Source: an uncultured Ruminococcus sp. (GTDB lineage Bacteria > Bacillota > Clostridia > Oscillospirales > Ruminococcaceae). From it: a stretch of DNA of 33,143 nucleotides. Position numbers and translations under genes: made by a program. Below, piece after piece: positions 6,992-15,333 of the stretch; position 1 is the stretch's first letter; every line of letters begins with the position of its first letter. A model generated the notes under the pieces. The model saw nothing but the letters and a program-made list of their open reading frames with translations, did no database searches and had not been told where the DNA came from. Location: positions 1-33,143 of the forward strand of contig URTF01000016.1 in assembly GCA_900550695.1 (NCBI GenBank), written 5' to 3'.

Positions 6992-8530
6992 CTATCTGTT
7001 CCAAGCTTTGAACACATAGGGAAGCTCGTCTATGACGTCACGGGGCAGCATTCCTGCTTCGGAAAGCCTGTCACGGGCGAGGTCTGCCGCTTTTCCGTGG
7101 ACGAAAACTCCTGCCGAAGCTGCATCGGACGGAGCAAGTCCCTGCGCTGCAAATGCGCCGATAATGCCCGTAAGAACATCACCGCTGCCGCCCTTAGCAA
7201 GACCTGGGTTGCCTGCTTTGCAGATGAAAAGCTTTCTGCCGCCTGCGATATAGGTAGGAACGCCCTTTGCGGCAACGACAACATCAAACTCCCGTGCGAG
7301 TTTCGCAGCCATTGTGAGCCTGTCGGGGTAGTCGGTGTCGAAAGCGGCGGCGTAAAGGCGTTTCAGCTCGCCGAGATGCGGAGTGAGGATAAGCCTGCCC
7401 TTTGTGTTTCTGATAATATCTATGCAGGAACATACACAGTTTATGCCGTCTGCGTCAATTATTACCGTGCAGTCGGTATTTTCGATGACAGTTCTGACGA
7501 TCTCTTCGGTATCTTTTGTGTGTGACAAGCCGCTGCCGACAGAAACGGCGGCCGCACTTTTCAGCTCATTTATAAGAACAGCAGACGATTTTGCCGAAAC
7601 AGAGCCGTCCTTTGCGGCATCAAGTGGGAGGAACGTTGCTTCAAACACGAACGGGGCAAGTCGGTCAGTGACTTCGTTCGTTGAAGCAAGGGTAACACGT
7701 CCGACACCGCTTCTCAGGGCGGAGAGCGTTGACATCTGCGCCGCACCGCTCATTTTTTTGCAGCCCGAAACATTGAAAAGGTGTCCGAACTGATTTTTGT
7801 AGCAGTTTTCCGCACGCTTCGGGAAAAGAGCCTTCACATATTCCTCATCAAGCTCCTGCGCAACGTAGGGAACGGAAGAGAAACATTCCTCGGTGAAGCC
7901 GATATCGGCAACTGTTATTTCGCCGCAGAGCGAACGGAGCGGCTCGGAGAGCATACCCGTTTTTATGCAGCCGAATGTTATAGTATAGTCGCAGCTGAAA
8001 ACATCGTCCTCGGCTTCGCCCGTGAGGCAGTTGCCGCCCGATGGGGTGTCTAAAGCGACTATCGGCTTTTTGCAGCGTTTTGCAAAGCTGAAGCAAGCTT
8101 TTATTTCGGGCGGAAGCTCGCCGTGAAATCCCGTGCCGTAGACAGCGTCAACGATGAGCGAGCAGGAAGAGAACAGCGAGAATACCTTGTCGATATTGTC
8201 ATTAAGGTCAAGAACGTCAATGCCGCATTCGCCGAGCCGACAGTATTCATAGCCTGCAAGCTCGGTCGCAGGGTCGCCGCTCGTTAGTACGACACAGACG
8301 GTCATTCCAATGTCGAAAAGGTTCTTCGCCAGCACGAAGCCGTCACCGCCGTTGTTTCCCTTTCCGCAAAGGATCATAACGCCGCCCGAGAGGTCATATT
8401 TCGATGAGAGCCTGCACACAAGCTCGGCTGCGGCTGCGCCTGCGTTTTCCATAAGCTCGCGGTAGGAAACGCCGTGGGCATCGGAGTAATGCTCTATCTC
8501 TTTCATCTGCTGTGGTGTTGCATAGTACAT
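6992..8530 (-). CDS. nnr: Bifunctional NAD(P)H-hydrate epimerase / ADP- or ATP-dependent dehydratase
   Basis: A repair enzyme for hydrated NADH and NADPH, cytoplasmic. The N-terminal half is the YjeF_N epimerase (residues about 1-210) with ELMENAGAAAAELV and the nucleotide loop CGKGNNGGDGFVLAKNL. The C-terminal half is the ribokinase-like dehydratase (about 225-505), with the characteristic NPGLAKGGSGDVLTGIIGAF. The start is the ATG at 8530: AAAGGAG lies just upstream of it, while an earlier in-frame TTG (8548) overlaps that site. This gives 512 aa, normal for the fused form. It follows the acpS-like gene by about 55 bp, the usual acpS-nnr pairing in Firmicutes. Confidence 0.93.
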   Translation of the reverse strand: MYYATPQQMKEIEHYSDAHGVSYRELMENAGAAAAELVCRLSSKYDLSGGVMILCGKGNNGGDGFVLAKNLFDIGMTVCVVLTSGDPATELAGYEYCRLGECGIDVLDLNDNIDKVFSLFSSCSLIVDAVYGTGFHGELPPEIKACFSFAKRCKKPIVALDTPSGGNCLTGEAEDDVFSCDYTITFGCIKTGMLSEPLRSLCGEITVADIGFTEECFSSVPYVAQELDEEYVKALFPKRAENCYKNQFGHLFNVSGCKKMSGAAQMSTLSALRSGVGRVTLASTNEVTDRLAPFVFEATFLPLDAAKDGSVSAKSSAVLINELKSAAAVSVGSGLSHTKDTEEIVRTVIENTDCTVIIDADGINCVCSCIDIIRNTKGRLILTPHLGELKRLYAAAFDTDYPDRLTMAAKLAREFDVVVAAKGVPTYIAGGRKLFICKAGNPGLAKGGSGDVLTGIIGAFAAQGLAPSDAASAGVFVHGKAADLARDRLSEAGMLPRDVIDELPYVFKAWNR

Positions 8531-8586
8531 TTTATCGCTCCTTTGCAAAAAAGCCGCACAGACGGGTCTGCACGGCTCAAAAGTTG

Positions 8587-8946
8587 TTAAAATTCGATCA
8601 ATACCGTCCCCATTGCAATTGCTTTGGAATGGGAGCAGGAAACGCTTATTTTCATTTTCGTGGAAATAAGTCTTTTTTTAGCTTCGCCCGAAAGACTTAT
8701 GTAATAGGTTCCCGAATAATCGGTGAGTACGGAAATCTCCTGAATGCTGCACCCTCTGAAACGTGCGCCGATAGCCTTTTTCATCGCAAGCTTTGCGCAG
8801 TACATTTCAGCCATGATGTTCGGGGAGAAATTTTTCTCCATAATGAACTTCATTTCCTGCGGAGAATAGACCCTTGAAATAAATTTCGGCTTCTTCACAA
8901 GCTCTTTCATGTGGGGCATATCAGCATGGTAGATCTCCATTATCAT
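8587..8946 (-). CDS. acpS: Divergent holo-ACP synthase-like 4'-phosphopantetheinyl transferase
   Basis: AcpS transfers phosphopantetheine from CoA to acyl carrier protein. The length (119 aa) and layout match: RVYSPQEMKFI, then YCAKLAMKKAIGARFRGCSI, EISVLTDYSGTYYISLSGEA, and a C-terminal ISVSCSHSKAIAMG corresponding to the usual SISH segment. In the family the AAKEA motif supplies a metal-binding Glu; here that position is Leu53. Asp9 may still be the other ligand. AAGGAG precedes the ATG by eight bases. It sits between a membrane protein gene and nnr, supporting orthology to acpS, but activity is doubtful unless the metal site is rearranged. Confidence 0.65.
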   Translation of the reverse strand: MIMEIYHADMPHMKELVKKPKFISRVYSPQEMKFIMEKNFSPNIMAEMYCAKLAMKKAIGARFRGCSIQEISVLTDYSGTYYISLSGEAKKRLISTKMKISVSCSHSKAIAMGTVLIEF

Positions 8947-8990
8947 AACATTATCTCCTTAGACCGATCACCGCACATTTCGGGGCAAGA

Positions 8991-9515
8991 TCAGCTGTTG
9001 TATTTTCTTTCGTATTCGACCTTGACGGGGCGTGGGAGGAACGGGGTGATGGCTTCGACGGTGCGTTCGGTCGGGGTGAAAACAAGTCTTACCTTTCCGA
9101 ACGAATCGTGCATAAAGTCGATGTAATAGTCCTCAGCGTCCTCGTCTGCGATGCCGCTTGCCTCGACAATGGTTATTCCCGAAACGGCAGGCGCATCGGC
9201 AAGCTTTCCGAAGGCTTCAAACTTGGACGGCTTGGCGGTGATAAGGCGCTTTCTCTTACGCTGTGCGATTATCTTGTCGATATCGATCTCGCCGTTGGTG
9301 ATGATGTATTCATACTCGGCATTAAGACCCGTGATAAGGTAATATCCGCCGTAAATTGCGGCAAAAATTAGAAGTATTGCAAGGATTATACCCAAAAGCG
9401 CAAGGTAAAGGCAGAATGCGGAAACGGCTATCACTCCGAAGACGATAAGTATCTTCAAAGCAAGCGTTTTCCCGTTCGCAGGTTTTTTTACAAGCTGTTC
9501 AACAAAAACGTCCAT
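8991..9515 (-). CDS. Small membrane protein, possibly DUF6106-type
   Basis: 174 aa with a hydrophobic hairpin (about residues 20-62, two spans), then a soluble domain beginning LNAEYEYIITNGEIDIDKII and ending RPVKVEYERKYNS. The start MDVFVEQLVKKP and overall layout resemble small uncharacterised clostridial proteins (DUF6106), recalled from memory only. It is the first gene after a reverse-strand promoter and lies 44 bp before acpS, so it is probably in the same transcript. The ATG lacks a clear ribosome binding site. Function unknown. Confidence 0.7.
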   Translation of the reverse strand: MDVFVEQLVKKPANGKTLALKILIVFGVIAVSAFCLYLALLGIILAILLIFAAIYGGYYLITGLNAEYEYIITNGEIDIDKIIAQRKRKRLITAKPSKFEAFGKLADAPAVSGITIVEASGIADEDAEDYYIDFMHDSFGKVRLVFTPTERTVEAITPFLPRPVKVEYERKYNS

Positions 9516-9631
9516 AAAATAAAATGCCTAAGGTCAGATCCTTGGCAGCTCCTTTCCGTTAAAACAATGCTATCCTGTCGTTTTTATGGCGCAAAATGAC
9601 AAAATAACGCTTCAAGTTAATTTCTTTATAC

Positions 9632-9660
9632 ATTATAACATAGAAATTATTTATTTTCAA
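9632..9660 (-). promoter_or_regulatory. Promoter for the membrane protein-acpS-nnr cluster
   Basis: On the reverse strand TTGAAA (9660-9655), 17 bp, TATAAT (9637-9632). The leader to the ATG at 9515 is about 110 bases. Confidence 0.65.
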
Positions 9661-9671
9661 GTAAAAAATGC

Positions 9672-9700
9672 TTGCAATTTTTGAAATAATGATATATAAT
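9672..9700 (+). promoter_or_regulatory. Promoter of the pheS-pheT operon
   Basis: TTGCAA (9672-9677), 17-bp spacer, TATAAT (9695-9700). It is divergent from the reverse-strand promoter a few bases away and directly upstream of the T-box leader. Confidence 0.75.
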
Positions 9701-9769
9701 AAAAGAGCTGACGGTAAATTTTCTTTGTCGGCGTTATTATAAAAAGAACATCTGTAAATAAACACGTTT

Positions 9770-10003
9770 AAAGAGTTGTAGGCTCTGCAAAAAAGTGTCT
9801 TTCAGAGAGAGGGTACAAGGCTGGGATATCCTCAGATACGGCAGGACTGAAATTTCGCTCCGTGAGTGGCAATGGTGAACGCACAAAACGCTTGTAGTCA
9901 TTGACGTATGCTGCGTTAAAGCGAGGGGAATGATAGTTCCTTATATAAAATGGGTGGTTATAAGCAGGCTATGGCTTGTCCCGATGAGGGGCAGGCTTTT
10001 TTA
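9770..10003 (+). ncRNA. Phe-specific T-box riboswitch leader
   Basis: The leader binds uncharged tRNA-Phe and allows read-through into pheS when phenylalanyl-tRNA is scarce. Seen: CAGAGAGAGGGTACAAGG (AG bulge and apical part of Stem I), then GACTGAAATTTCGCTCCGTG containing the specifier TTC (9854-9856, Phe). Next come GAGTGGCAATGG and a T-box core TGGGTGG (9951-9957), whose UGGN bulge would pair with the tRNA ACCA end. The core departs from the usual AGGGTGGNACCGCG after GGTGG. The terminator at 9974-10002 completes the switch. Specifier and downstream gene agree, which makes the call strong. Confidence 0.88.
9974..10002 (+). terminator. T-box regulated terminator
   Basis: GCTTGTCCC (9974-9982) pairs with GGGGCAGGC (9988-9996) around a GATGA loop, followed by TTTTTT (9997-10002). 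It would stop transcription when tRNA-Phe is charged. Confidence 0.85.
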
Positions 10004-10055
10004 GTTGTCAAATTTTCCGCAGGAAAGCGGAACACGGAAAGGAATGGTCAAATTT

Positions 10056-11075
10056 ATGAAAGATCAGCTTGAAAAGATCAGAAGTCTTGCGCATGAGGAG
10101 CTTGACAAGTGCGAAAGCCTTGATGTGCTGGAAAATCTCAGAGTAAAATTCCTCGGCAAAAAGGGTGAGCTTACGGGAATTTTAAAGCAGATGGGCGGAC
10201 TTTCCGCAGAGGAACGCCCCGTTATCGGACAGCTTGCGAACAAGGTTCGTTCCGATATCGAAGAAAACATCACAAACCGTATGCAGGCACTCAAATCGGA
10301 GCTTGCAAAGAAGCAGCTCGAAGCTGAAACACTCGATGTTACAATGCCCGGAACAAAGCAGAAGGTCGGCAAGCTTCACCCGCTCACAGTTACCCTCAAC
10401 GATATCAAGGAAGTTTTCCTCGGAATGGGCTTTGAGATCGCAGAAGGTCCTGAGGTAGAAACAGACCACTACTGCTTTGAGGCACTCAATATGCCGAAGC
10501 ATCACCCTGCAAGAGATACGCAGGATACATTCTATATCAATGACAACGTTGTTCTCCGTACACAGACTTCCTCCGTACAGATCAGAACGATGGAGAACAA
10601 GAAGCCGCCTATCCGTATCATCTCCCCGGGCAGAGTTTACCGCTCCGATACGGTCGATGCGACACATTCACCTCTCTTCCACCAGATAGAGGGACTTGTT
10701 GTTGACAAGGGCATCACAATGGCTGACCTCAACGGTACGCTTGAACTCCTTATGAAGAGAATTTACGGCGAGGATTGTCAGATCAGACTTCGTCCCCACC
10801 ACTTCCCATACACAGAGCCTTCCGCAGAGGTTGATATGATGTGCTTCAACTGCCACGGTGCAGGCTGTCCTCTCTGCAAGAACGAGGGTTATATCGAACT
10901 CCTCGGCGCAGGTATGGTCCACCCGAAGGTACTTGAAGGCTGCGGCATCGACCCCGAGGTCTACAGCGGCTTTGCATTCGGCATCGGACTTGAAAGAATC
11001 ACAATGGGCAGATACAAGATCGGCGATATGCGTCTGCTCTATGAGAATGATATGAGATTCTTGGGTCAGTTCTGA
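10056..11075 (+). CDS. pheS: Phenylalanyl-tRNA synthetase alpha subunit
   Basis: The catalytic subunit of the alpha2-beta2 enzyme that charges tRNA-Phe. An N-terminal coiled coil (about 1-85) is followed by the class II core, with PGTKQKVGKLHPLTV, EGPEVETDHYCFEALNMPKH (motif 2 region), RTQTSSVQIRTME, and motif 3 FGIGLERITMGRY near the end. A four-Cys CFNCHGAGCPLC insert is also seen in relatives such as that of Bacillus. The start is ATG 10056 by homology (339 aa). ATG 10044 is also in frame, but it abuts GGAAAGGA and would be too close. It is the first gene after the Phe T-box. Confidence 0.96.
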   Translation: MKDQLEKIRSLAHEELDKCESLDVLENLRVKFLGKKGELTGILKQMGGLSAEERPVIGQLANKVRSDIEENITNRMQALKSELAKKQLEAETLDVTMPGTKQKVGKLHPLTVTLNDIKEVFLGMGFEIAEGPEVETDHYCFEALNMPKHHPARDTQDTFYINDNVVLRTQTSSVQIRTMENKKPPIRIISPGRVYRSDTVDATHSPLFHQIEGLVVDKGITMADLNGTLELLMKRIYGEDCQIRLRPHHFPYTEPSAEVDMMCFNCHGAGCPLCKNEGYIELLGAGMVHPKVLEGCGIDPEVYSGFAFGIGLERITMGRYKIGDMRLLYENDMRFLGQF

Positions 11076-11078
11076 TCA

Positions 11079-11690
11079 ATGGAAAGCACCGACAAAAACA
11101 GCCTGTTTCTGCGTTATAAAAAGCGTTTCCAATATAAGCAGCGTTTATGGAATATTTTAAGTATAGTCTATACCGTTATTCTTATCCCGCTGTTAAAGCT
11201 GCTGGAGGGAACGGATTACAGTATGCTGTGGAGGATGATCTCCATAATAATAAGCATTGCTTTGATAGGCTTGAATATAAAGCAGAGCAGGTCGATGAAA
11301 AGGCAGCTTGGCGGTTTGTCCGAAAATGCGGCAGAGAAGATCTCCGCAGAGCTTGAAAGCTGCGCAAATTTCAGAAGCTTTTATTTCACTTCGGAATATC
11401 TTTTTTCGACGGAGGGACTTATTCTTCCTTACTATGAGATAGATGAAGTAAAAACGAACACCTATGTCGGTTCACCAACAGCAACGAACATTGTTTTCAG
11501 AACGAAAAGCTACGGCAAATGCACCGTCACGGTCGGACTGGGATATATGAATGAGAACTTTTACGATATGCTTATGAAGAAATGTCCGTCGGCAGATATA
11601 CTGTTCCGTGTTAATTATCAGAAAGCGGATATAACAGAGTATTTTACCACTATAAAGGCGGAAAGCATTGTTGTTATCAGAAAAAAATAA
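11079..11690 (+). CDS. Membrane protein with PH-like (YcxB-like) domain, between pheS and pheT
   Basis: 203 aa. Two hydrophobic segments (about 25-43 and 49-67) lie near a basic N-terminus, then a helix (AAEKISAELESCANF) and a beta-rich domain (YLFSTEGLILPYYEIDEVKT and what follows). The layout is like YcxB-like proteins with a bacterial PH-like domain; this is a fold-level guess. It begins three bases after the pheS stop and ends 15 bp before pheT, so it is embedded in the T-box-controlled operon. Its ribosome binding site is weak, suggesting coupling to pheS. In most Firmicutes pheS and pheT are adjacent, so this position is unusual. Confidence 0.75.
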   Translation: MESTDKNSLFLRYKKRFQYKQRLWNILSIVYTVILIPLLKLLEGTDYSMLWRMISIIISIALIGLNIKQSRSMKRQLGGLSENAAEKISAELESCANFRSFYFTSEYLFSTEGLILPYYEIDEVKTNTYVGSPTATNIVFRTKSYGKCTVTVGLGYMNENFYDMLMKKCPSADILFRVNYQKADITEYFTTIKAESIVVIRKK

Positions 11691-11705
11691 GGAGGAAAAT
11701 TCTAA

Positions 11706-14135
11706 ATGGATCTTTCAATGAAATGGCTCTCCGATTATGTTGATATCGGAGATATGAGTATAAAGGATTTCTGCTCGGGACTTACGATAAGCGGCTCAAA
11801 GGTCGAGCGTTATGATACAGAGGGCAGCGAGATAAGCAAGGTCGTTGTCGGAAAGCTTCTTTCCGTTGTTCCGCACGAAAACTCCGACCACCTTGTTGTA
11901 TGTCAGGTAGATGTTGGTTCGGCAGGCAACGGCGAGCCTATCCAGATAGTAACGGGTGCGCCGAACGTCAAGGCAGGCGACATCGTTCCCGTTGCAATGG
12001 ACGGTTCAACGCTTCCCAACGGCGTTAAGATCAAAAAGGGCAAGCTTCGTGGCGTTGAGTCGAACGGTATGCTTTGCTCGCTCGGCGAACTCGGACTTAC
12101 AACTCACGATTTCCCTTACGCTATCGCAGACGGCATCTTCCTTTTACAGCAGGAGGAGGGCTGTCCCGAACTTAAACTCGGTATGGATATAAAGGAAGCT
12201 GTCGGACTTGGCGACACAGCCGTAGAATTCGAGATCACTTCCAACCGCCCCGACTGTATGAGCGTTATCGGTCTTGCCCGTGAAACAGCGGCTACCTTTG
12301 ACCTTCCGTTAAAGCTCCGTGAACCCGAATTCAAGGGCATCGGCGGCAGCGCAAAGGACAGCCTTAAGAGCGTTACTATCTCCGACAAGGAAAAATGCTC
12401 CGTTTATATCGCAGCAGTTGTAAAGAATGTAAAGGTCGGAATGTCCCCTCGTTGGATGCGTGAGCGTCTCCGTGCAAGCGGCGTTCGTCCTATCAACAAT
12501 TTTGTCGATATCACAAACTTCGTAATGCTTGAATACGGTCAGCCTATGCACGCTTTCGATATCCGTTATCTTGACGGTGCTTCAATCGATGTCCGCCGTG
12601 CAAAGAGCGGTGAAAAGATCACAACGCTTGACGGTGTTGAGCGTGAGCTTACCGAGAATATGCTCGTTATCGCAGACGCACAGAAGCCTGTTGCGGTTGC
12701 AGGTGTAATGGGCGGCGAATACAGCGGAATCATGGACGACACTGTTGACGTTGTATTTGAAGCAGCCTGCTTCGACGGCGCTTCCGTTCGTACAACAGCA
12801 AAGGCTCTCGGTATGAGAACAGATGCTTCTGCACGTTTTGAAAAGGGACTTGACCCGAGAATGGCTGAACCTGCATTAAAGAGAGCGCTTGAACTCGTTG
12901 AAATGCTCGGCTGCGGCGAAGTCGTTACAGAATATATCAAGGTTTCAAACGGCGTTGACACACAGAAATCCGCTCCGTTCAGCGCAGAATGGATAAACAA
13001 TTTCCTTGGCACGGATATCCCCGAGGAAGAAATGATCGGCTATCTCAACAAGCTTGATTTCACCGTAAAGGACGGCGTTGCATACGCTCCTGCATACAGA
13101 GTTGATATTGAGTGCAAGTCCGATATCGCAGAGGAAGTTGCACGTCTTTATGGCTACAATAAGATACCAAAGACTGTTATCAGAGGTGTTGCACAGGCAC
13201 AGCTCACACCGAAGCAGAAGTTCGAGCGCAAGCTTGCAAACACAATGGCTGCTCTCGGCTGCTACGAGATTTCGACCTACTCCTTTGTAAGCCCGAAGTA
13301 TTTCGACAAGATAAATCTTCCCGCAGACAGCAAGCTCCGCAGGACGGTCACTATCACAAATCCTCTCGGCGAAGATACCTCCGTAATGAGAACGACTATC
13401 ATTCCGTCAATGTGTGAAGTCCTCGCAAGAAACTACAATAACAGAAACGCAGAAGCTTATCTCTTCGAGATCGGCAACGAGTATATCCCCGTTTCGGGTC
13501 AGGAACTCCCCGAAGAGCCTGCACGTCTTGCAGTAGGTATGTACGGCAAGGATGCTGATTTCTTCCTCCTCAAAGGCAAGGTAGAAGCTGTTCTCGATGA
13601 AATGGGACTCGGTGAGTGCGATTTTGAGGCTTGCACAGATACGGACGTTTATCCCGAGGCAAGCGCATTCCACCCCAGCAGATGCGCAGTTGTAAGCAAG
13701 AACGGCAAGGTGTTCGGTATCCTCGGCGAGCTTGCTCCCGTTGTGCTTGAAAACTACGGAATAGGCGTAAAGGCTTATGCCGCAAAGCTTGAAGTTCCCG
13801 AAATGATGGCAATTGCCGCAGAAGAGGGCGACAAGGTCTACAAGCCGCTGCCGAAGTTCCCTGCAACAACAAGAGATATCGCTGTTGTATGTGATGACAA
13901 GCTCCCCGTTGCAACTATCGAAAAGGCAATAAAGGGCGCAGTAGGAAATATCCTTGAAACAGTAGAGCTTTTCGACGTTTACAAGGGCAAGCAGGTAGGC
14001 GAGGGCAGAAAGTCTGTAGCATTCGCTATCTCGATGCGTTCGCACGAGGGCACACTCACCGACGAGCAGGCAGACGCAGCAATGAAGCGTGTACTCAAAG
14101 AGCTTGCAAAGCTTGGTGCTGAACTAAGAGCGTAA
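11706..14135 (+). CDS. pheT: Phenylalanyl-tRNA synthetase beta subunit
   Basis: 809 aa, full length for a bacterial PheT. It has an N-terminal OB-fold tRNA-binding domain (about 40-150, with ENSDHLVVCQVDVG and GVESNGMLCSLGELGL) and B3/B4 editing domains (about 210-390, with FVDITNFVMLEYGQPMHAFD). These are followed by B5 (about 405-475), the catalytically inactive synthetase core (about 490-690), and a C-terminal anticodon-binding FDX-ACB domain (about 715-807). The beta subunit recognises the tRNA and hydrolyses mischarged Tyr-tRNA-Phe. AAGGAGGAAAA precedes the ATG. It is the last gene of the operon, followed by a repeat and a terminator. Confidence 0.96.
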   Translation: MDLSMKWLSDYVDIGDMSIKDFCSGLTISGSKVERYDTEGSEISKVVVGKLLSVVPHENSDHLVVCQVDVGSAGNGEPIQIVTGAPNVKAGDIVPVAMDGSTLPNGVKIKKGKLRGVESNGMLCSLGELGLTTHDFPYAIADGIFLLQQEEGCPELKLGMDIKEAVGLGDTAVEFEITSNRPDCMSVIGLARETAATFDLPLKLREPEFKGIGGSAKDSLKSVTISDKEKCSVYIAAVVKNVKVGMSPRWMRERLRASGVRPINNFVDITNFVMLEYGQPMHAFDIRYLDGASIDVRRAKSGEKITTLDGVERELTENMLVIADAQKPVAVAGVMGGEYSGIMDDTVDVVFEAACFDGASVRTTAKALGMRTDASARFEKGLDPRMAEPALKRALELVEMLGCGEVVTEYIKVSNGVDTQKSAPFSAEWINNFLGTDIPEEEMIGYLNKLDFTVKDGVAYAPAYRVDIECKSDIAEEVARLYGYNKIPKTVIRGVAQAQLTPKQKFERKLANTMAALGCYEISTYSFVSPKYFDKINLPADSKLRRTVTITNPLGEDTSVMRTTIIPSMCEVLARNYNNRNAEAYLFEIGNEYIPVSGQELPEEPARLAVGMYGKDADFFLLKGKVEAVLDEMGLGECDFEACTDTDVYPEASAFHPSRCAVVSKNGKVFGILGELAPVVLENYGIGVKAYAAKLEVPEMMAIAAEEGDKVYKPLPKFPATTRDIAVVCDDKLPVATIEKAIKGAVGNILETVELFDVYKGKQVGEGRKSVAFAISMRSHEGTLTDEQADAAMKRVLKELAKLGAELRA

Positions 14136-14139
14136 ATTT

Positions 14140-14477
14140 AATGCGTAATGCATAATTATTTTCCGTAAGTTACCGTGAAATCGTAGGGGCGGATTCTATA
14201 TCCGCCCGTTTCCCAATTGTCGTTTCCCCACAATTACTGTAGGGGACGGGTTTCCCGTCCCACGCCGCAAGGCGTTTATATAATAAATAAACCGACCTAT
14301 TTTCAAGGAAAATCCTTTGAAAATAGGTCGGTTTTTGCTATTATTTACGATGTTTTGGCGCGCCGAAAAATCTCTTTGCAATTCGGGACGGGAAACCCGT
14401 CCCCTACGGAATTTGGTGTTTTGCGATAAATTATGGAATAAAAGTAATTACGCATTACGCATTACGAATTACGCATT
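14140..14477. repeat. Composite repeat island after pheT
   Basis: Outer ends are inverted TAATGCGTAATGC-type tracts (14140-14158 and 14445-14477). Inside are three hairpin units. GTAGGGGCGGAT...ATCCGCCCG lies at 14183-14208, GTAGGGGACGGG...CCCGTCCC at 14239-14261, and the same unit inverted at 14384-14407. A CGCCGCAAGGCG hairpin (14263-14274) and the pheT terminator also lie within. I see no coding sequence. Related units are at 19329-19397 and 22146-22242. Confidence 0.8.
14289..14335 (+). terminator. Terminator of the pheST operon
   Basis: A long stem with the arm ACCGACCTATTTTCAA pairing to TTGAAAATAGGTCGGT and a short loop, followed by TTTTTG. It shares architecture with the valS terminator at 22259-22306. 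Confidence 0.88.
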
Positions 14478-14518
14478 GATTTTTTGTTCTATTTTCATAG
14501 AATTAATTTTGAATTAAC

Positions 14519-14547
14519 TTGACTTGTTGTTAATATTGTTATATAAT
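14519..14547 (+). promoter_or_regulatory. Promoter of the MNT-HEPN gene pair
   Basis: TTGACT (14519-14524), 17-bp spacer, TATAAT (14542-14547), about 30 bp before the ATG at 14578. Confidence 0.75.
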
Positions 14548-14577
14548 ATTATTAATAAAGATAAAGAAGGTGTTAAT

Positions 14578-14910
14578 ATGAAAGATATCAATGATCCGAT
14601 CATCAGAAAAATGTCCGACGAGATCGTTAAGATATGCGATCCGTTCCAGATCTTCCTCATTTCGAGCAAGCACAATTCCGCAGGAAAGCTTACGGCATTC
14701 AAGATCTGCGCTGTTGTTGACGACAGCTACAATGAAAATGAACTTGAAAGCGAAATTCTTATCAAGACCGACTGCCCCGTTCCGTGCGATGTTATCATTT
14801 ACTGCGTTACCGAATGGAATGAATGTCTTGATGATGACTGCACATTCGCTTCACGCATAGACAATGAGGGAGTTAAGCTTTATGAGCAGAAACAACAGCC
14901 ACAAAACTGA
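14578..14910 (+). CDS. Degenerate nucleotidyltransferase-like (MNT-type) protein, partner of HEPN gene
   Basis: 110 aa starting at ATG 14578 after AAGAAGG. The order of elements (PFQIFLISSKHNSAGKLTAF, KICAVVDD, then CPVPCDVIIYCVTEWNECL) mirrors the small nucleotidyltransferase domain of MNT proteins: first strand and loop, acidic strand, then a strand with Asp. The catalytic GS...DxD signature is not recognisable: SSKHNS stands where GS would be, and KICAVVDD where the DxD strand would be. It overlaps the HEPN gene by 29 bp. MNT-HEPN pairs act as toxin-antitoxin or nucleotide-modifying modules, but this one looks degenerate, so the assignment leans on context. Confidence 0.6.
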   Translation: MKDINDPIIRKMSDEIVKICDPFQIFLISSKHNSAGKLTAFKICAVVDDSYNENELESEILIKTDCPVPCDVIIYCVTEWNECLDDDCTFASRIDNEGVKLYEQKQQPQN

Positions 14911-15325
14911 CAGCAAACGTTATTACGACTGGCTTTACCACGCTTATCAGGATCTTTTGTCCGCAAAAGTCCTTATCGATGATAGGCGGCTTTACGAGCA
15001 GGTCGTTTTCCACTGCCAGCAGGCTATGGAAAAGTCATTCAAGGCGTTCCTGCTTTACAAGACGCATCATCTCCTTGACGGTCACAACCTTACATGGCTC
15101 TGCAAGCAGGCAGCTATGCTTGATGATGAGTTCACAGGCTGGATAGGCAAAAGTACGGTGCTGAACCGTTTTTACATTGAAACACGTTACCCTGCCGACA
15201 TTCCTGCGAATATCACACGTGAATTTGCCGACACGGTGCTTAACGATACAGAACAGCTTGTCGATCTTGTCTGCGATCGGATAAAATTCGACTACAACAG
15301 CTATCACAAGCGCACGAAAAAATAG
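14882..15325 (+). CDS. HEPN-domain protein (PF05168-like)
   Basis: 147 aa, mostly helical. YYDWLYHAYQDLLSAKVLID followed by LYEQVVFHCQQAMEKSFKAF is the typical HEPN helix pair, then KTHHLLDGHNLTWLCKQA and ETRYPADIP, as in PF05168 proteins. I do not find the RX4-6H motif of HEPN ribonuclease toxins, so cleavage of RNA is not supported. The start at ATG 14882 follows GGGAG nine bases upstream and lies inside the preceding gene, which indicates coupled translation with the MNT-like partner. It may form a binding complex with that protein. Confidence is high for the domain and low for the role. Confidence 0.8.
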   Translation: MSRNNSHKTDSKRYYDWLYHAYQDLLSAKVLIDDRRLYEQVVFHCQQAMEKSFKAFLLYKTHHLLDGHNLTWLCKQAAMLDDEFTGWIGKSTVLNRFYIETRYPADIPANITREFADTVLNDTEQLVDLVCDRIKFDYNSYHKRTKK

Positions 15326-15333
15326 AGGTCACA

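Noticed and set aside
14183..14407. Repeated GTAGGGG units as a possible CRISPR array
   Set aside because: Spacing is irregular, orientation is mixed, units are hairpins, and no cas genes are near.
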